A stretch of 64,000 nucleotides of DNA from assembly GCA_026545225.1 (NCBI GenBank), contig CM048848.1, positions 22,856,806 to 22,920,805 of the forward strand, given 5' to 3'. The notes below the pieces were generated by a model. That model was not told where the DNA came from. It saw nothing but the letters and a program-made list of their open reading frames with translations, and ran no database searches. Positions 59,430 through 64,000 of the stretch are shown here, piece by piece. Each line of letters opens with the position of its first letter. Positions within the stretch are counted from its first letter, which is position 1. This DNA is from Cornus controversa (taxonomy: Eukaryota > Streptophyta > Magnoliopsida > Cornales > Cornaceae). The position numbers and the translations under genes are program-made.

Positions 59430-61000
59430 AATAGCAACTCCGGAGCAACAAAAATGGGTTGCTAAGCTTTTGGGCTATAATTACGAAATCAAATACAGAC
59501 CGGGCCGTGAGAACTCTGTAGCTGATGCTCTCTCTTGAAAATAGGGCAGTCCCATTCTTCACCATATTTTCTTTTCGCAGGTTAGCTTATGGAAAGAAAT
59601 AAAAAAATCTACAGAAGAAGACCAGTACATTCAGTTGAAGGTCCGTGTGACCACAAAACAACCTGGAGGATCATATACATGGCGCCAAGGGCTATTACTA
59701 TACAAAAGAAAGGTCATTGTTTTGAATGATGCCGCCTTAAGGCCAAACTGTTACACAAAATGCATGACACCAAGGTGGGGGGTCATTCGGGCGTCCAACG
59801 TACGTTCAAGAAGTTGAGGCAACAATTTTATTGGCCTAGGATGCATAGATCAGTGCAAGACTACGTCAAGGGATGCGAGGTCTGCCAAAAAATAAAAGTT
59901 GAGGCATTAGCTCCAGTTGGGCTTCTTCAACCGCTGCCAATCCCGTGCCAAGTATGGGACGACATCACCTTAGACTTTATTGAAGGCTTACCGGTTTCAC
60001 AAGGAAAAGACACCATCATGGTAGTGGTCGATAGACTTAGTAAGTCCACTCATTTCCTTACTTTAAGTCATCCTTTTACTGCAAGAACTATAGCAGAAAA
60101 ATTTGTGGAAGGCATTATCAAGCTTCACGGCATGCCTAAATCAATTATTAGTGATCGGGACCCAATCTTCATCAGTAACTTCTGGAAGGAATTTTTCAAG
60201 CTGTCGGGCACCAAACTACGGCTTAGTTTCGCATACCACCCGCAGACGGATGGCCAGACGGAAGTCATCAATCGCTGCGTCGAACAATATCTTCAGTGTT
60301 GTGTTCATCAGTGGCCACGGAGATGGACTGGCTATTTACCTTGGGCAGAATACTGGTATAATACGACATACCATATGTCAACAGGGATGACCCCTTTTTA
60401 GGCGCTATATGGAAGATTGCCGCCCCCCATTCCAATGTACAAAGACGAACTTTCACCAGTACATGAAGTTGATAAGCAACTCATAAATCGAGATGAACTG
60501 TTACAACAACTAAAGGCCAACTTAGAAAGATCGGTAAACAGAATGAAGCAGATGGCAGATAGGAAGAGAAGGGACATTTCATTCAATGTCGGTGAAAAGG
60601 TACTTCTGAAGCTGCACCTATACCGCCAACAAACGATCTTCAAACAGGTCCATCAGAAACTAGCTAGCCATTTTTATGGACCTTACCTGATTCTAGAGAA
60701 GATCAGGCCTGTCGCATACAAGTTACAATTACCGAAAGAGGCGCGCATTCACCCAGTTTTTCACGTGTCACTACTCAAACGATACCAAGATAACGGGGGC
60801 AATGCTGAAACGCCACAAGCTGAGTTACCACCATTCGCCAATGAAGGGGTAGTCTTATTAAGGCCACACACTATCTTAGACTACCGTTGGATCAAGCAAG
60901 GAACCCAACTGGTCGAAGAAAGCTTAGTGCAATGGAAGCACCTTCCAGCCGAGGAGGCAACGTGGGAGCCAACAAAGAAATTATGAGAGATGTTTCCGAA
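59430..61000 (+). pseudogene. RNase H end, integrase and chromodomain of the chromovirus-type element
   Basis: RNase H end (YEIKYRPGRENSVADALS), integrase zinc site (GGHSGVQRTFKKLRQQFYWP; CEVCQKIK), core (LDFIEGLPVSQGKDTIMVVV; IISDRDPIFISNFWKEFF; YHPQTDGQTEVINR) and the GPY-type C-terminus (FYGPYLILEKI). A chromodomain follows near 60880-60985 (LVQWKHLPAEEATWEPTKKL). Chromodomains direct integration to heterochromatin in chromoviruses (family knowledge). Fossil; broken. Confidence 0.92.
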
Positions 61001-61042
61001 TCTGGACCTTGAGGACAAGGATCCACTTGATGGGGAAGGTAT

Positions 61043-61464
61043 TGTTAGGCCACGTTGTTCGAATAGGGGCCATAAGCCAAATCCCAAATACTTGGGATAA
61101 GCTGGGACGTGAAGAACCATTGCAAGTAGCAGACGCACGTGAAGAGCAGGAATGGATTGGGTCAAGGCATCAAGGTAATTGAGAGTTTTACGTGCAAATG
61201 GGTCCTTAGTGGTTACGAGTTTTACATCATTTTATTTTTGTTTTTATGCTCTGTTATGTACGTTTCAGAATGCTCTGTTTTACTAGCATGGTAGTCTAGT
61301 AGTTCCCTTTATTTCGGTTTTAGTTGTAAGTGGCTTTGCTTATTTAAGTAGCCAACAAATTATCAATAAAGAGGCAAGTAATCAATTGTTATCTAATCGT
61401 GTGGTACTTTCTCACCCGAAGAGAAAATAGTATACTTTCTGGTTTGAAAATTTGGGACCTATCA
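61043..61464 (+). repeat. 3' LTR of the chromovirus-type element
   Basis: Starts TGTTAGGCCACG, ends GACCTATCA; same length as the left copy. Confidence 0.93.
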
Positions 61465-61557
61465 TTGCTCCACCACATAGTACGATATTGTATGCTTTGG
61501 GCCCAGCCCGCATGGTTTTGCTCATGGGTTTTACCCCAAAAGGCCTCATACTGGCTA
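61465..61557 (-). mobile_element. TRIM-like short LTR element, right part
   Basis: Continues the terminal repeat broken at 34892: CCACCACATAG, TTTGGGCCCAGCCCGCATGG and TTTTACCCCAAAAGGCCTC. After 61557 the similarity is lost for about 360 bp and returns at 61921 (ATGTGGGATTGAGCACC and CTAAGGTCTTTATAG). Fossil. Confidence 0.5.
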
Positions 61558-62000
61558 ACAGTCATGGGTGGTATATGTCATAAGGCGAAAAACTCTAACT
61601 CCTTCTTATCTCTAACGGTTATCAAAATGTATTTCTCTAAGAACCTCTCCTTAAAATTTCCCCATGTCATCACATTAACATCCTCCCTACGTGCCACTGA
61701 GTCCCACCAAAATCGTGCATTCCCGGATAAGAAATAAGTTACAACTTTTTGCTTTTGAACTTCTGTGCATACAATCAACTCAAAAGCCTTCTCCACATCC
61801 CGAATCCATCCCTCAGCTACAGACGGCTCCACTGAACCTTGAAAGGCTACCAATCCGAGTCTCATCAAATCCCTCATTGTATTCAATAAAGAGGTGTACT
61901 CTGTAGGATATTCTTGTGCTCTATGTGGGATTGAGCACCCTTGGGGACATACACACCTCTTCCACACAACTAAGGTCTTTATAGTACCATAAAGCATCAA
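61558..62000 (-). pseudogene. gag fragment of another gypsy element
   Basis: A 140-codon minus frame at 61578-62000 includes VAFQGSVEPSVAEGWIRDVE, KAFELIVCTEVQKQKVVTYF and MTWGNFKERFLEKYI. This is the capsid domain of gypsy gag, unlike the gag of the other elements here. It lies inside the TRIM-like repeat (see findings). Fossil fragment. Confidence 0.8.
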
Positions 62001-62834
62001 GGTTATTCAACCAATTTAAGCACAAAGATACCAATTGTACTTATCTAACCAATTTAATAATTGCAATCAGAAAAATGTCCAAGAAAACTGAATCTCCATC
62101 TAGTTGCAAATTCAAGTAATATCAAGAGACAACCATGATATCCATTTTAATTTTAAAATTTCTGGATAATAGGTTAACCAAGAGGGCTACATAACCATGA
62201 TCATAATAGGTAGACTTAGTTATCACAAAAAAAAAAAAATCTAAACTTAAATAGCACTTGAAATGTCAAATACCATTCTTAGTTTCACATTTCACTTCAC
62301 AATCTAGTAAATTACTCAAAGGTAATCCTAAGTTATAAATCTAAAAGGCATTTACTTGAAACAAAGCTATAACACCATATCTGCCTAATTCATCTAAAAT
62401 AACTTGAATTTTCATCACTTATGTGTAGTTTTTCCCGTAAGACATGGATGCTAAAATACACCTCAGTTTCTATCTCTGCATATATTAATCAAATCAGCCA
62501 TATTGCTGATAACTGCACAAAACTTAAGGGCAAGCACCACAACAAGATACGATCGGGATTTCATCACCTGTTTCTGTGGCCCACAAATCACAAAATCTGA
62601 GCATTTGACAAATGCCCAAATATTCAACACTCGTCAAATGGCATCGTTGCCAAATCAAGTTTGGGAATTCGAAGCACAAATAATCAACACTACAATTTTT
62701 TTGGGAGCCCACCCAAACTTTCCTTCCCTCCCTTCTCTTCTTTTTTATTTTATTTTATTTTTTTAGTTTCTTTTTATTATTATTATTATTATTTGAGGAA
62801 AAGAATGAAAAAAATATATTTTTTTTCATGGCAG
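62001..62834. other. Non-coding DNA, nothing firm
   Basis: AT-rich. The 87-codon frame at 62503-62766 has no recognised domain and runs into a T/A-rich tract. Confidence 0.45.
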
Positions 62835-62910
62835 GTTCTTATGATGCACTGCTTCTTTTGATGCCACCATCAGACACTCTTACAAGAGGAATAATAGCTT
62901 TGTCATCCAG
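62835..62910 (+). other. Exon-like segment, family not recognised
   Basis: Flanked by a T-rich tract with CATGGCAG acceptor and a GTAAGTACC donor. The 76 bp read SYDALLLLMPPSDTLTRGII then ALSS in one frame. It resembles an internal exon, but no neighbours are seen; the next 300 bp are intron-like, then the LTR begins. Confidence 0.35.
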
Positions 62911-63220
62911 GTAAGTACCTAATTCTTTTACATTATTTTTCTTCTCTTTTTAGATTGGGAAAACATAGTTTTTTTTAGGTTGACATAGTTCTTTTTTTAG
63001 GTTGACATACTAACAAAAAACTTATAGTATGAGCTGTTTTATTTGTTGAAAAACAAAAAAAGAAAAAAAATTGCATTTTTCCTATGCATAATCTTGAACT
63101 TTTCATGTGATTACTAATGCTTCATTTTTATTTAATGCAAAGTTAAAGCAAATCAATTCATTCTGATTAAGGTAATATGCTTCCAACCTTCTATTTTTGC
63201 TTAATTGTTATTTTGTCCAA

Positions 63221-64000
63221 CATTGAGGACAATGTTGAGTTTAGGTTTGGGGGTATGACATTAAATTTCTAAATTTTCAGAAAAAACGTTGAATTTGTAA
63301 TTTTTTGAAAAATATTTTGTGATAATGGTAATTTTCACACTATGATTTGATTTTTTTTAATATTAAATGTGTATAAATTTTTAACATAAAATCATTAAGC
63401 TTTTGTAAGGACCGTGACCATTTTTGGCCGATTTTCTTGAATTTCCATTTAATTGTCATATTAACACATTAAATGATTATATATGTGTTTTAAATGTGAA
63501 ATGTATGTTTAGATAACTTATTTAAGGTTTGGAGAAGTTGTTGGAGCGTTTGGCAAAAGTTGACTTTTTCGGGTAAGGTCAATCTAGGGGCGCGGGCCAA
63601 GTGGGCCCAGAAAATTCAAAAGTCTCGGAATGATCGCAAATTTTGAGGGTAGCTTTAATAAAATATTTGACGTGCAAAGGGATTGATTTCGTGTCAATCG
63701 GAGTTACAGAACTCCGAAAATGAGCTGGGGAAGGTTTAGTGAAAAGGTGATGGCATACTTGTAATTATGAGTAGGTCATTTAGGCTATAAATAGCCAAGA
63801 GTACTCAGCCATTCTCACTCTCTTCTCCCAGCCGTGTAAGCATCTATACATATATATACATAGCATCTTCATCTTCTTCCTTTCTTCATGAATTTTGAGG
63901 GGCTTCGGGTGAGAGTTTGATTTCGTCGAAGAAGGAAGAAACGATCTACATGTTGAGAGCTTGAGATTGATTGGTCCAAAATCATTTTTGGAGAAGGTTG
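63221..64000 (+). mobile_element. Polypurine tract and partial LTR of an element running off the right edge
   Basis: CATTGAGGACAATG (63221-63234) and GGTTTGGGGG (63244-63253) come directly before TGACATTAAATTTC, where the LTR starts (about 63256). These modules are typical of Athila/Tat-group 3' ends. The LTR contains a TATA-box-like CTATAAATAG at 63785-63794 and continues past 64000. Plus orientation. No internal coding part is seen left of it, so it may be a 3' end with its body lost or a solo LTR. Fossil. Confidence 0.6.

Larger units (their letters stand above)
34893..61464 (+). mobile_element. Chromovirus-type Ty3/gypsy element, split by a nested insertion
   Basis: LTRs of 422 bp at 34893-35314 and 61043-61464, flanked by a 5-bp duplication TTGCT (34888-34892 and 61465-61469). 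A tRNA-iMet primer site follows the left LTR. Gag, protease, RT and part of RNase H occupy 35368-38086. The rest of RNase H, integrase and a chromodomain occupy 59430-61000. The Athila-like composite at 38087-59429 sits between them inside RNase H. The chromodomain and short LTRs point to the chromovirus branch, perhaps Reina-like. LTRs differ by roughly 4% by eye, so insertion was perhaps 1-2 million years ago if plant LTRs diverge at about 1.3e-8 per site per year. Fossil: besides the insertion it is broken at several places. Confidence 0.93.

Overview
This is a plant nuclear DNA window, very probably from a eudicot. The evidence is plant-type LTR retrotransposons primed by tRNA-Asp or tRNA-iMet, CACTA transposons with captured exons of plant gene families (KIN-7 and KIN-10 kinesins, an XBAT31-type E3 ligase, an HD-Zip I factor, a chloroplast-type methyltransferase), and a CC-NB-LRR immune receptor of the late-blight R1-like kind. 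The R1-like receptor hints at an asterid, weakly. All identifications come from reading translations and sequence ends by eye; no database search was run.

Layout. (1) 1-7741: an Athila-like Ty3/gypsy element on the minus strand, cut by the window's left edge; its 5' LTR and tRNA-Asp primer site are at 6335-7741. (2) About 7.7-26.7 kb: an old CACTA element whose right end is at 26682 and whose left end is not visible. It carries decayed exons of a KIN-7 kinesin (9267-9739), an XBAT31-like ankyrin E3 ligase (10382-10640 and 23432-24004) and a KIN-10 kinesin (24610-24801). A second CACTA of the same family (10735-22893, 3-bp target duplication CAC) sits in an intron of the XBAT fragment. It carries its own fragments: an HD-Zip I N-terminus, a methyltransferase exon, an unrecognised exon and a coiled-coil repeat. 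(3) 26.7-27.6 kb: a probable gypsy LTR remnant. (4) 28624-31470: the one apparently intact host gene, a 948-residue CC-NB-LRR receptor with an unusual hydrophobic stretch between the CC and NB-ARC domains and a cluster of W-boxes upstream. (5) 31.5-34.6 kb: non-coding DNA with a minisatellite, a 27-base G run and a decayed exon-like piece. (6) 34596-61557: retroelements nested in retroelements. A TRIM-like repeat is split by a chromodomain gypsy element (34893-61464, duplication TTGCT). That element is split inside pol by an Athila-like composite (38087-59429, duplication AATAG) built as LTR-internal-LTR-internal-LTR. (7) 61.5-64.0 kb: a gag fragment, a small exon-like segment and the start of another LTR running off the right edge.

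Only the NLR looks like a working host gene. All recognisable retroelement genes sit in broken elements. The captured exons carry stops or missing parts and are probably non-functional as proteins. The clearest unusual structures are the Pack-CACTA-in-Pack-CACTA nest, the chimeric right LTR of the Athila composite (which lets the order of events be read), the palindrome arrays in the Athila elements and the hydrophobic insertion in the NLR.
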